A stretch of 64,000 nt of DNA. Origin: QQVM01 sp035341855. Lineage in GTDB: Bacteria > Bacteroidota > Bacteroidia > AKYH767-A > 2013-40CM-41-45. Position 1 is the first letter of the stretch. Each line of letters begins with the position of its first letter. The notes beneath the pieces are model-generated. The model did no database searches and was not told the DNA's origin. It was given only the letters and a program-made list of their open reading frames with translations. Made by a program: the position numbers and the translations under genes. The stretch lies in the NCBI GenBank assembly GCA_035341855.1, contig DAOQWA010000002.1:62001-126000 (forward strand). The letters run 5' to 3'. This document shows positions 8,139 to 17,216 of the stretch, piece after piece.

Positions 8139-10067
8139 TTAGGAATTATCTTCCTGCATGGTATTCCATGCAAGCATATTCCCTTTCGAATAGATAATTT
8201 TTTCATTATCCAACAACCATTCTAATACCTTTAAACTTATTTCTTCCTTTGAACCCTGAAGGTGACCAACAAGTTCGTGAATGGAATACTTTTTATTTTT
8301 AAGCAAGGCTTCAACATTCTTACTGACCTGTTCAAATTCAAGATCGCTCACACCGGTTTTATTCCTGCCCAGACAATAATCACATACTCCGCAACGATGC
8401 CATGTCTCTTCTCCGAAATAGGCTAACAACATCTGACTCCTGCACCTTGATTTTTCCGTAGCATAATTCAAGACAGCTTTTCCGCGCTTCAGATATCTTT
8501 CTTTTCTTTCTTCCAGATTTTTTTTATCAATAGCCAGAGTTTTTGAATCTTGTCTAGGTTCAAGAAAAGTAAGTTGGGGTGTATCCTTCGCTGGAAGGTA
8601 TGAGATAATCTTTAACTGCTGGAGATGTAAAAGATGCTTGATAACTTCTGCAGGGGATATATCTGCTCTTTTGGCAATCTGATCTTCATGAATAAAAACA
8701 TAATCATCAAATAATCCTTCATATGACCTAAGTATTACCTTTATAAAGTGATCGAGTATAGGATTCTTAACCTGAAAATCGTAAAGTTGATCACGATGTG
8801 TGGTAAAGTGTATCCTGGACTGAAGTTCAACACTTCCGGTATATTCAATAAGTCCCTGCAGCTCCAGTATCTTAATACAATTGTATGTTTCATTCACCTG
8901 AAAATTATATTGGGCACAAAAATTTGAAAGATGGAAATCGAAACTAATACCTTGTCCGGTACCGTTGGCCAGGCTGAAAAAATTTCCCAGACTCTGATAA
9001 ACACCCCGTATTTGTTTTATAGAAGGAAAATTTGATCTGGCCCTTTGCTCCATTTCTGCTTTGTCTGATTCATTAAAAAGCAAGACTGCATAAGCCCTTT
9101 CTTCGTCACGTCCTGCGCGTCCGGCTTCCTGATAATAGGCCTCTAAGCTCTCCGGCAAATCCAGGTGAATAACAAACCGAACATTTCCTTTGTCTATGCC
9201 CATACCAAAAGCATTTGTTGCTACAACCACCCGCATGCTACCACTCATCCATTGGTCCTGAACTTTAGTTCTTTCTGATGCACTAAGCCCGCCATGGTAA
9301 AACCCCGCACTAATATTATTTCTTTTGAGAAACTCTGCGATCTCTCTTGTTTTCTTTCTGGTTCGGACATAAACCACTCCTGTACCGGGAACATTATTTA
9401 TTACTTTCACCATACGGTGAAGTTTATCATCTTCCCTTAATACAACATATGATAGATTCTTCCTTTCAAAACTCTTTCGAAACAAAGCGCTGTTTCGGAA
9501 TGCTAATTGTTTTTGAATATCCTTCTGAACTTCAGGGGTTGCTGTGGCAGTGAGTGCGAGAACAGGTACATCAGGAATATACGTTCTTACCTCAGAAATT
9601 TTCAGGTAGGACGGACGAAAGTCATATCCCCATTGCGAAATACAATGAGACTCATCAATGGCCAACAAACTAATATTCATATTTTGAACTCGCTCGATAA
9701 ATAGAGGAGAGGAGAGTCGTTCAGGACTGAGGTATAAAAATTTTATATTCCCATGAATACAATTATCCAGAGCTATATCAATTTCATTCCGTGTCATTCC
9801 GGAAACGACGGACACTGCCGGAATACCTTTTCGCCGTAGGCCTTCTACCTGATCTTTCATCAACGCAATGAGTGGGGAGACCACCAGACAAAGACCTTCT
9901 TTAGCCATGGCAGGAACCTGGAAGCAAATTGATTTCCCGCCTCCTGTAGGCATCAGTGCAAGCGTATCTTTGCCTTCCAAAACGGAAAGAATGATATCTT
10001 CCTGGAGGCTTCGAAACCGACCATATCCCCAGTATTGAGAAAGTATTTGTTGGATTTTAGTTTTCAA
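8139..10067 (-). CDS. recQ: RecQ-family ATP-dependent DNA helicase
   Basis: 642 residues. Motif 0 is FRSLQEDII (18-26); Walker A is MPTGGGKS (39-46); the DEAH-type box is DESHCISQWGYDFRP; motif VI is QEAGRAGRDEE. The zinc-binding subdomain follows (C-x16-C-x2-C-x2-C, in CRSQML...CGVCDYC), then a winged helix. I see no clear HRDC domain after it. The start is a TTG at 10065-10067: no ATG lies upstream before an in-frame stop at 10119, and the next Met is inside the ATPase core. It unwinds recombination and replication intermediates in the 3'-5' direction. It is the first gene of the minus-strand run. Confidence 0.93.
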   Translation of the reverse strand: MKTKIQQILSQYWGYGRFRSLQEDIILSVLEGKDTLALMPTGGGKSICFQVPAMAKEGLCLVVSPLIALMKDQVEGLRRKGIPAVSVVSGMTRNEIDIALDNCIHGNIKFLYLSPERLSSPLFIERVQNMNISLLAIDESHCISQWGYDFRPSYLKISEVRTYIPDVPVLALTATATPEVQKDIQKQLAFRNSALFRKSFERKNLSYVVLREDDKLHRMVKVINNVPGTGVVYVRTRKKTREIAEFLKRNNISAGFYHGGLSASERTKVQDQWMSGSMRVVVATNAFGMGIDKGNVRFVIHLDLPESLEAYYQEAGRAGRDEERAYAVLLFNESDKAEMEQRARSNFPSIKQIRGVYQSLGNFFSLANGTGQGISFDFHLSNFCAQYNFQVNETYNCIKILELQGLIEYTGSVELQSRIHFTTHRDQLYDFQVKNPILDHFIKVILRSYEGLFDDYVFIHEDQIAKRADISPAEVIKHLLHLQQLKIISYLPAKDTPQLTFLEPRQDSKTLAIDKKNLEERKERYLKRGKAVLNYATEKSRCRSQMLLAYFGEETWHRCGVCDYCLGRNKTGVSDLEFEQVSKNVEALLKNKKYSIHELVGHLQGSKEEISLKVLEWLLDNEKIIYSKGNMLAWNTMQEDNS

Positions 10068-10133
10068 CGCCGGTTTTTTATCTCTGATTTTAATTGCATA
10101 AATATCCGAAATAAAGGATTAGGTTGATCCAAA

Positions 10134-10172
10134 AAAAAATCGAACCAGGCACAAGGACCGGTTCGATTTTTT
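10134..10172. terminator. Intrinsic terminator downstream of clpB
   Basis: A 13-bp stem (AAAAAATCGAACC / GGTTCGATTTTTT) encloses a 13-base loop. On the minus strand it is followed by a long T run, so it ends the clpB transcript about 65 bp after the stop codon. It also insulates recQ. Confidence 0.9.
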
Positions 10173-10238
10173 ATATTTCATCAGGTTTTACTTGACCACC
10201 ATGGCCTTAGTAAGGAGAAGTACAATTTTACACCGACG

Positions 10239-12851
10239 TTAAACTTCTACTTCAGATTCAACATTTGTAAAGACGAACTCCTTATTTTTATCAATATCGA
10301 GTTTGATATGATCATTGTTTCTCACCTTGCCGCTCAGGATCTGTTTAGATAATTCGTTTAACAGTTTTTTCTGCATCACCCTCTTTAATGGTCTGGCTCC
10401 AAACTGAGGATCAAAACCAAGTTGTGCAATCCAATCGATAGCCTCGTCGCTGGCTGAAATGCTAAAACCATTAGCTTTCAGCATAGTTTGTACATGTTTG
10501 AATTGCAATTCGACAATTTCTCTGACTTCTTCCCTTGTCAAAGGCTGGAACATGATGATCTCGTCGATCCTATTCAGAAACTCAGGCCTTATGGTCTTAC
10601 GCAATAGATCGTAAACCTGAGCTTTGGCTTTGGCAACAACTGATTCACGATTTAATTCGGTCATGTCTTCAAAGCTATCCTGGATCAAATGCGATCCTAT
10701 ATTGGAAGTCATTATGATAATAGTATTTTTAAAATTAGCTGTTCGTCCCTTATTATCAGTAAGTCTTCCATCATCCAATACTTGTAACAGAATGTTGAAT
10801 ACATCAGGATGCGCTTTCTCAATTTCATCCAGTAAAATTACAGAGTACGGACGTCTTCTTACAGCTTCAGTAAGTTGCCCGCCTTCATCATATCCTACGT
10901 ATCCTGGAGGGGCTCCAATCAGCCTTGACACTGCATGTCGCTCCTGATACTCACTCATGTCAATGCGGGTCAGTGCATTTTCATCATTAAATAGAAATTC
11001 TGCTAAAGCTTTCGCCAATTCAGTCTTACCTACACCAGTTGTTCCAAGAAAAATAAATGAACCAATTGGTTTGCGTGCATCCTGTAACCCGGCCCGACTT
11101 CTTCTTACAGCATCACTCAAGGCTGCAATTGCATCGGATTGTCCAACAACACGCTTATGTAATTCTTGTTCAAGATGTAATAGTTTTTCTCTTTCACTTT
11201 GTAGCATTCTGCTAACCGGTATACCGGTCCAACGAGACACCACTTCTGCGATATCTTCTGCATCCACTTCTTCCTTAATCAGGGCTTTGTCATTTTGTAT
11301 TTCAGATAACTTCTTTTCCAATTCTAAAAGCTTGGTTTCAGATTCACGAACCCTACCATATCTTATCTCTGCAACTTTCCCATAATCTCCGGCCCGTTCA
11401 GCTTGTTCAGCTTCAATCTTTAAGTTCTCCAGAAATTCTTTGATATTTTGAATCCCCTGAACAATCTCTTTTTCAGATTCCCACTTGGCTCTGATCTGAC
11501 TTCTTTGTTCATTCAGATTTGCTATCTCTTCATTTAGTTCAGCCAGCTTTTTTTCGTCCTTTTCCCTCTTGATTGCTTCTCGCTCAATCTCCAGTTGCAT
11601 AATACGGCGATTCATCTCGTCAAGTTCCTCAGGTACAGAATCGATTTCCATCCGGAGCTTCGACGCTGCTTCATCCATAAGATCAATAGCCTTGTCGGGT
11701 AAAAAACGATCAGATATATAGCGTTCACTTAATTCAACAGCGGAAATAATGGCCTCATCCTTAATCCTTACTTTATGATGGGTTTCATACTTTTCCTTTA
11801 GTCCTCGTAAAATTGATATCGCGTCTTCTGTACTCGGTTCTTCAACAACAACTTTTTGAAATCTTCTTTCCAGAGCCTTATCTTTTTCAATATATTTCTG
11901 GTATTCACCAAGAGTCGTTGCGCCAATTGCACGAAGCTCACCTCTCGCTAATGCCGGTTTAAGTATGTTTGCTGCATCCATGGCACCTTCGCCGGCACCT
12001 GCTCCAACAAGAGTATGGATCTCATCAATAAATAATACAATATCTCCATCTGCACTTATTACCTCTTTAATAACCGCTTTTAATCGCTCTTCAAACTCAC
12101 CTTTGTATTTGGCTCCTGCTATCAATGCGCCCATATCAAGAGAATAAACCAGCTTGGATTTCAAATTCTCAGGGACATCACCATCAATAATCCGGTGAGC
12201 GAGTCCTTCAGCGATAGCTGTCTTTCCTACACCGGGTTCACCAATAAGTATTGGATTGTTCTTCGTTCTACGTGAAAGTATTTGCAATACACGTCTAATT
12301 TCTTCATCCCGACCAATAACCGGGTCGAGCTTACCTTGCCGGGCAAGTTCATTCAAATTTCTTGCATACTTGGAAAGTGAATTATACGATTCTTCAGCAC
12401 TGGCACTGGTGACTTTTGATCCCTTACGCAATTCCCCGATTGAAGCTTTTACTTCTTTTTCATTTAGACCTTCATTTCTAAGTAGGGTACCTGTCTTATC
12501 TTTTGATGATAAAATTGAAAGAAGGAGATGCTCAAGAGCTACGAATTCATCACCAAGATCCTTAGCCAGATTTAAAGCTTTCTGAATAATTTTGTTTGAA
12601 TCATCACTGAGATAAATTCGACCGCCGCTTACTTTGGGATAGGCTTGAATGATAGTGTCAAGTTGGGTCAGGATTTTATCTTCGCTTACGTTGACTTTTT
12701 TGAATATAAAAGGAATAACATTCTCATCTACCTGTAACATCCCTTTCAAAATGTGAGCAGGTTCAATAGATTGTTGTCCCAGACTCTCAGCGTACTGCTG
12801 TGCCTGCTGAATAGCCTCCTGTGATTTTATTGTGAATTTATTAAAGTCCAT
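10239..12851 (-). CDS. clpB: ATP-dependent disaggregase ClpB
   Basis: 870 residues, normal for ClpB. It has two Clp_N repeats (about 1-145) and AAA domain 1 with Walker A GEPGVGKTA (about 204-212). The long coiled-coil M domain covers about 400-530 and is rich in Glu, Lys and Arg. AAA domain 2 has Walker A GTTGVGKTE (about 605-613) and the C-terminal D2-small domain. There is no ClpP-docking IGF/VGF loop, as expected for a disaggregase that works with DnaK. It is monocistronic, divergent from the small gene at 13057, and preceded by a 27-bp inverted repeat at 12950-12976. Heat-shock control is expected from family knowledge, not shown here. Confidence 0.97.
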   Translation of the reverse strand: MDFNKFTIKSQEAIQQAQQYAESLGQQSIEPAHILKGMLQVDENVIPFIFKKVNVSEDKILTQLDTIIQAYPKVSGGRIYLSDDSNKIIQKALNLAKDLGDEFVALEHLLLSILSSKDKTGTLLRNEGLNEKEVKASIGELRKGSKVTSASAEESYNSLSKYARNLNELARQGKLDPVIGRDEEIRRVLQILSRRTKNNPILIGEPGVGKTAIAEGLAHRIIDGDVPENLKSKLVYSLDMGALIAGAKYKGEFEERLKAVIKEVISADGDIVLFIDEIHTLVGAGAGEGAMDAANILKPALARGELRAIGATTLGEYQKYIEKDKALERRFQKVVVEEPSTEDAISILRGLKEKYETHHKVRIKDEAIISAVELSERYISDRFLPDKAIDLMDEAASKLRMEIDSVPEELDEMNRRIMQLEIEREAIKREKDEKKLAELNEEIANLNEQRSQIRAKWESEKEIVQGIQNIKEFLENLKIEAEQAERAGDYGKVAEIRYGRVRESETKLLELEKKLSEIQNDKALIKEEVDAEDIAEVVSRWTGIPVSRMLQSEREKLLHLEQELHKRVVGQSDAIAALSDAVRRSRAGLQDARKPIGSFIFLGTTGVGKTELAKALAEFLFNDENALTRIDMSEYQERHAVSRLIGAPPGYVGYDEGGQLTEAVRRRPYSVILLDEIEKAHPDVFNILLQVLDDGRLTDNKGRTANFKNTIIIMTSNIGSHLIQDSFEDMTELNRESVVAKAKAQVYDLLRKTIRPEFLNRIDEIIMFQPLTREEVREIVELQFKHVQTMLKANGFSISASDEAIDWIAQLGFDPQFGARPLKRVMQKKLLNELSKQILSGKVRNNDHIKLDIDKNKEFVFTNVESEVEV

Positions 12852-12949
12852 TTGAATAGATATTTATGTTTTCACACAGCATATCAATTAACCTTCCATA
12901 CTGAAAAAAATAACCAATTCCGTACATTTTGACATAAAACTGTTTTATT

Positions 12950-12976
12950 CTTTGTCACTTTGACGTAGTGACAAAG
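12950..12976. promoter_or_regulatory. Perfect inverted repeat in the clpB divergent promoter region
   Basis: CTTTGTCACT and AGTGACAAAG form 10-bp perfect arms with a 7-base spacer. They sit about 100 bp upstream of clpB and 80 bp upstream of the divergent gene. No T-tract follows on either side and both neighbours start rather than end here. A protein-binding operator is therefore more likely than a terminator. It does not match the CIRCE element (TTAGCACTC-N9-GAGTGCTAA). Confidence 0.6.
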
Positions 12977-13031
12977 AAAAGTATGGCACATTAACATGAT
13001 ATAAAACATCTTTATTGTAAATCATTCTCCA

Positions 13032-13039
13032 TAAATTTG
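13032..13039 (+). promoter_or_regulatory. -7 box (TAAATTTG) for the small gene at 13057
   Basis: TAAATTTG matches TAnnTTTG and ends 17 bp before the ATG at 13057. The nearest TTG upstream is only 14 bp away, shorter than the usual -33 spacing. Confidence 0.4.
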
Positions 13040-13056
13040 TAGATAAACTTAAAACT

Positions 13057-13464
13057 ATGGACATCAAATTCGATAAAAGCACAAAGCTTTCAAAGTTACA
13101 AACGGATTTTCAACAGCGATTCAATTTTCTAAAAATTGAATTTTTTCGTGAAAAATCTGAGCCGAATGCTCAATACACAGCGAAGGATATTCTTCCCAAT
13201 ACACATAGTATAGGCGAAGTATCGTCAGGTTTGGAAGCAGAACCGTTGCACATTGGTGGTGGGATGAAGGTGAGAGATGTAGAGAAAGATTTTTCTGAAA
13301 AGCTTGGACTGTACGTACAAATTTTTCGGAAATCAGGAAAGGTCTGGCTAATTACTTCTTCAACAGACCACCTTACCTTAGATCAACTCGACAAAGAAGC
13401 CAAGGCAAAGGAAACACAACCGGACACAAATTCGGAGACAATTGACTACCACGAACAAGAATAA
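13057..13464 (+). CDS. Small conserved-looking cytosolic protein of unknown function
   Basis: 135 residues, no signal peptide and no membrane segment. A mixed alpha/beta core (about 1-105) contains LKIEFFREK and LGLYVQIFRKSGKVWLITSSTDHLTL, followed by a charged, probably disordered tail (about 106-135). I have the impression that similar proteins occur across the Bacteroidota but cannot name the family. It is divergently transcribed from clpB and shares its regulatory region, including the inverted repeat. A link to stress is possible but unproven. The DNA composition is like the neighbours. No terminator is visible in the 54 bp before the convergent OmpA gene. Confidence 0.8.
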   Translation: MDIKFDKSTKLSKLQTDFQQRFNFLKIEFFREKSEPNAQYTAKDILPNTHSIGEVSSGLEAEPLHIGGGMKVRDVEKDFSEKLGLYVQIFRKSGKVWLITSSTDHLTLDQLDKEAKAKETQPDTNSETIDYHEQE

Positions 13465-13518
13465 ATTTATTTTTTCATCTAATAAAATCTCCGGAATTGA
13501 GTTTTTTTAGATATGTAA

Positions 13519-15021
13519 TTAATACTGTGTCCGCAATTCTACACGACGATTTTTCGACCTGCCGGAAGCCGTATTATTATCATCAATCGGATGAGATTGC
13601 CCAAACCCTGTAGCCGATAACCTGTTCGCATCAATACCTTTCGAAATTAGATAGGTCTTAACAGATTCACATCTCTTTTGCGAAAGTATTACATTCCGTT
13701 CGGCATCACCGGTATTATCTGTATGTCCTTCAATGATTAGATTTGATTCAGGGTATTTCGAAAGTATGTCTGAGAGATCATCGAGCTGAGCTATGGAGGA
13801 TGGTCTTAATTTATCACTTCCGCTTTCGAAAAATATCTTGCTTGCTATTTTGGTTAATTGTGAGATTACCTCTTTAGGTAGTTCCGGACAGCCATTGTTT
13901 TCCGGAATACCCGCGAGGTCTGGGCAGCGGTCATCCTTATCTGCAACACCATCATTATCCCGGTCAGGGCATCCCTTAAGAACTGCTGAACCCTTCTCTG
14001 CAGGGCAGTCATCTTCTTCATCAACAATTCCATCATCATCTTTATCAAACGGACAGCCGGTCTCATCCACTTTATATCCTGCTTTTGTGTTAGCACACTT
14101 ATCATCGGTATCTGCGATTCCGTCAGCATCTGAATCAGGACAACCATCAAGATCCATTAGCCCGGCGACGTCAGGACACCTGTCTGTAATATCAGCAACA
14201 CCATCTCCATCTTTATCCGGACAACCTTTCAATGCCGGTTTACCTGCCAGCAATGGACAATCATCCTGATAGTCTGCTACACCATCTTTGTCAGTATCCA
14301 ATGGGCAACCGTCTTCATCAACTTTTACCCCTGTCGAAGTGTCTGCACATTTATCCCTTTTATCTCCAACACCATCCCCGTCAGAATCCCTTCCTTCTCC
14401 TAAATTGAGAATGAGTCCAATTGAATGTTCAAGGAATTGATCTTTATCTCCGGATTTATTTGCATCCCAGGTATTGTCAGAAGGCAAGTGCAAAGCTGTT
14501 TGCCAGTCAAGACTTACATAGTCAGATATTCGTATCCGGATTCCTGCACCGAGTAAAAGGTCAAGCTGAGTGATATTATCTCTGACACTGCCCTCACTTA
14601 AACCGACAGCATTCACCTCGGCTTTCAACGATCCGACTCCGCCTGTTACATAAGGTCCAATAATGGCATCCTCATTAAAAATATAGCCATTGTACAGTTT
14701 AAAACGAAGTTTAAAAACTCCGGCATAAAATCTATCATCCATGCGATAATTCCCAAACATTTGCTCCATTCTTCCATGGCTAAAGCAAAGCCCAAGGTCA
14801 AAGGAAGGATTGAGATAACGACTCAATGATAATTTCTGTCCAAATGTAATTCTGTTTATCTCAAAGCTGAAGAAGTCATCAGCAATGCTCGTCTTAGGTT
14901 CAATTATAGTTCCATGAAATCCCAAAGACCATTTTAGCTCTGAGTTCTGTGCCTTTGCAGGACCTGATAGTTGACAAAGGAATACCAGGAGAAAGCAGAA
15001 AAGAAAAGATCCGGATTTCAT
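13519..15021 (-). CDS. OmpA-family outer membrane protein with thrombospondin type-3 repeats
   Basis: 500 residues. A signal peptide (1-24, ending AKAQ) is followed by an N-terminal beta-barrel-like region (about 25-208). Next come acidic TSP type-3 calcium-binding repeats (about 212-378), recognisable as recurring DxDxDGxxDxxDxC units with paired cysteines. A C-terminal OmpA-like peptidoglycan-binding domain follows (about 385-500), with EGHTDNTGD and GRSKNRRVEL. The protein should sit in the outer membrane and anchor to peptidoglycan; the TSP3 repeats act as a rigid calcium-bound spacer. Such OmpA/TSP3 fusions are common in Bacteroidota. A weak 7-bp hairpin (15060-15078) lies between it and the upstream NlpC/P60 gene. 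Confidence 0.92.
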   Translation of the reverse strand: MKSGSFLFCFLLVFLCQLSGPAKAQNSELKWSLGFHGTIIEPKTSIADDFFSFEINRITFGQKLSLSRYLNPSFDLGLCFSHGRMEQMFGNYRMDDRFYAGVFKLRFKLYNGYIFNEDAIIGPYVTGGVGSLKAEVNAVGLSEGSVRDNITQLDLLLGAGIRIRISDYVSLDWQTALHLPSDNTWDANKSGDKDQFLEHSIGLILNLGEGRDSDGDGVGDKRDKCADTSTGVKVDEDGCPLDTDKDGVADYQDDCPLLAGKPALKGCPDKDGDGVADITDRCPDVAGLMDLDGCPDSDADGIADTDDKCANTKAGYKVDETGCPFDKDDDGIVDEEDDCPAEKGSAVLKGCPDRDNDGVADKDDRCPDLAGIPENNGCPELPKEVISQLTKIASKIFFESGSDKLRPSSIAQLDDLSDILSKYPESNLIIEGHTDNTGDAERNVILSQKRCESVKTYLISKGIDANRLSATGFGQSHPIDDNNTASGRSKNRRVELRTQY

Positions 15022-15079
15022 AGATATAAGTTTTGCTTAAATAATAATTCTATCATTATAACCTAACTAATTTAGGTTT

Positions 15080-15850
15080 TCAGAATACACGCTTGATCAA
15101 ACGAAGCTTGTGCGTATACTTATTTATTTCAGAATTGTAAATTCCTTCGTGATCCAGGGTGTCCACCCGAACTTTTCCACTCGCATGAATTATTTTTTGA
15201 TTTTCCAGAATGATCCCGACGTGAACGATCCTTCCTTCTGCATTATCAAAAAAGGCCAGATCTCCGACTTCAGCTTCTTCTATCATATTTATAGTTGTTC
15301 CCTGTTCGGATTGCTGAGCAGCATCTCTCCAAAGTTTTATTCCGCAAAATTTCATTATAATTTGAGTGAAGCCGGAGCAATCAATCCCAAATGGCGAACG
15401 CCCTCCCCATAAATAAGGAGCATTCAAATATTTCATTGCATAATTTAAAAGATCAGTTCCCTTGCCTGCAGAAGGTTTAATCGAACTACCGCCGAAAGTA
15501 AAAGTCATATTCGAAAATTTCAAATCATTCTTAGAAGATAAGAACAAAGAGCTGCCCATCACCAAGGGCATCTGATTTCCGTCCGTCAAACCAATTGATT
15601 GAAAAATTTCGGATGAAAGGTGCAGGGGAGAAGCCATCAACACTGATAGATCTTCATTCGAGATCGGAGTGCACTGTTTTTTATCAGCCCAGCCGATATA
15701 GCCGTCATAATCAACCTTTAATTTAAACCAGGAATTTTTCTCTTCAATCACCTCGGCAATTTCACCAAAGAGCAATTGTGAAACCATTTCACTTCGGTCA
15801 CTATCTTCCTTTCTTAAAGGAATCTGACTTAAATGGCAAATACATTTCAT
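15080..15850 (-). CDS. NlpC/P60 (C40) peptidase with N-terminal SH3-like domain
   Basis: 256 residues. A bacterial SH3-like domain (about 1-60, LLFGEIAEVIEEKNSWFKLKVDYDGYIGWA) precedes a spacer and a C-terminal C40 domain (about 130-256). The catalytic Cys is in FGIDCSGF and the His in RIVHVGIIL; the third polar residue is probably the His in IIHASG. The layout resembles gamma-D-glutamyl-L-diamino acid endopeptidases of the YkfC type, which trim muropeptides. There is no signal peptide, so a cytosolic peptidoglycan-recycling role is likely. It is 45 bp downstream of the thiolase in the same direction. Confidence 0.88.
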   Translation of the reverse strand: MKCICHLSQIPLRKEDSDRSEMVSQLLFGEIAEVIEEKNSWFKLKVDYDGYIGWADKKQCTPISNEDLSVLMASPLHLSSEIFQSIGLTDGNQMPLVMGSSLFLSSKNDLKFSNMTFTFGGSSIKPSAGKGTDLLNYAMKYLNAPYLWGGRSPFGIDCSGFTQIIMKFCGIKLWRDAAQQSEQGTTINMIEEAEVGDLAFFDNAEGRIVHVGIILENQKIIHASGKVRVDTLDHEGIYNSEINKYTHKLRLIKRVF

Positions 15851-15895
15851 GGACCGGAAAATTTAGGTTTATCTTGGCCTTCTCAATTTATCAAA

Positions 15896-17077
15896 TTAGT
15901 CGATCAACTGAACAACCATTGCTGAAGCGCCACCACCACCGTTGCAAATTCCTGCAGCACCAATTTTACCACCTTGATGTTTTAAAACATTCAGCAGTGT
16001 TACTATTATCCGGGCTCCGGAGCAACCAAGAGGATGACCCAGAGAAACTGCACCGCCATGAACATTCACTTTTGCCGGATCAAGTTTCATCAAATTGTTG
16101 TTTGCAATTGCAACCACAGAAAATGCTTCGTTGATCTCGTAGAAATCTATCTTATCAGCGCTAAGTCCGGCTTTCTGTATTGCTCGTGGCAAAGCTTTTG
16201 AAGGAGTAGTAGTAAACCATTCAGGAGCTTGTTGAGCGTCTGAAAAACTTAATATTCGTGCTATAGGTTTTATATTCAGTGATGCAGCCTTCTCTTTACT
16301 CATCAATACGAGGGCAGCAGCACCATCGTTTAATTTAGAGGCGTTTGCTGCTGTAACACTTCCATCCTTTTTAAATGCAGGTTTCAGGGTTGGCACTTTC
16401 TCCGCGCGAAGATTTTTATACTCTTCATCATCAGTAACAATAACAGGATCTTTTCCACGTACAGGAACAGAGACCGGAATTATTTCATCCTTAAAAAGAC
16501 CTTTCTTATGGGCTTCAGTCGACCTCCTGTAAGATTCTAATGCATATGCATCTTGTTCTTCACGACTGATCTTACATTCTGTTGCACACAATTCCGCTGC
16601 AACACCCATATGAAAATCCTTGTAAACATCCCATAGACCATCCTTAACCAATCCATCAATGATGGTACCGTTTCCAAGGCGATATCCGTTTCTTGCCTTA
16701 TCCAGATAATATGGTACATTACTCATGCTTTCCATACCACCCGCAACAACGCATTCATTCTCACCGGTCATAATCGAAGTCGCTGCAAGTGCAATGGCCT
16801 TCATACCTGATGCACATACTTTGTTTACTGTCGTCCCCGGAACTGTGTTTGGGATTCCCGCCCAAATGGAAGCTTGTGTTACAGGAGCTTGTCCTAGACC
16901 TGCAGAAAGCACATTCCCCATATAAACATCCTGGATCTCCTTTGGGTCAAGATTAATTTTCTCCAAAGCAGCTTTTATGGCTTCAGATCCCAATTGAGTA
17001 GCAGTCAAGGGAGAAAATACACCGCCAAAACTTCCAATCGCTGTGCGTACTGCACTGACAATAACAACTTCTTTCAT
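15896..17077 (-). CDS. Acetyl-CoA C-acetyltransferase (thiolase)
   Basis: 393 residues, the standard size of thiolase II. The acyl-accepting C88 is in KVCASGMKA, H348 in GHPLGCSGAR and the second active-site C378 in CNGGGGASAM; NEAFS is also present. It condenses two acetyl-CoA to acetoacetyl-CoA or performs the reverse cleavage. No beta-oxidation or ketone-body genes accompany it, so the direction in the cell is open. It is divergent from the HD-domain membrane protein. The start ATG at 17077 gives the expected family N-terminus KEVVIVSAVRTAIG. Confidence 0.95.
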   Translation of the reverse strand: MKEVVIVSAVRTAIGSFGGVFSPLTATQLGSEAIKAALEKINLDPKEIQDVYMGNVLSAGLGQAPVTQASIWAGIPNTVPGTTVNKVCASGMKAIALAATSIMTGENECVVAGGMESMSNVPYYLDKARNGYRLGNGTIIDGLVKDGLWDVYKDFHMGVAAELCATECKISREEQDAYALESYRRSTEAHKKGLFKDEIIPVSVPVRGKDPVIVTDDEEYKNLRAEKVPTLKPAFKKDGSVTAANASKLNDGAAALVLMSKEKAASLNIKPIARILSFSDAQQAPEWFTTTPSKALPRAIQKAGLSADKIDFYEINEAFSVVAIANNNLMKLDPAKVNVHGGAVSLGHPLGCSGARIIVTLLNVLKHQGGKIGAAGICNGGGGASAMVVQLID

Positions 17078-17144
17078 TTTATGGATTTTAGATTTAAAAT
17101 TCCCGCAATTTACTCAAATTAATAAACCTTAAGAAAACAGTTGA

Positions 17145-17152
17145 TATATTTG
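17145..17152 (+). promoter_or_regulatory. -7 box (TATATTTG) for the HD-domain protein
   Basis: TATATTTG fits TAnnTTTG and lies 64 bp upstream of the ATG at 17217, in the divergent gap with the thiolase. No -33 TTG is seen at the right distance. Confidence 0.45.
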
Positions 17153-17216
17153 ACCTGAATCAGAGCTTATTCAAAAACTGAATAAAAACACTGCTTCTTT
17201 TAATTGAACGCCAACA

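Noticed and set aside
10624..12585. Several plus-strand open frames of 60-142 codons opposite clpB
   Set aside because: Their translations are Ser/Arg-rich and low in structure, with no starts or promoters; they are antisense shadows of a well-conserved gene.
12950..12976. CIRCE element or terminator before clpB
   Set aside because: The sequence differs from TTAGCACTC-N9-GAGTGCTAA, there is no T-tract, and both neighbours diverge from it.
15060..15078. Terminator between the NlpC/P60 and OmpA genes
   Set aside because: The stem AACCTAA/TTAGGTT is only 7 bp, AT-rich, and not followed by a T run in the direction of transcription; too weak to call.
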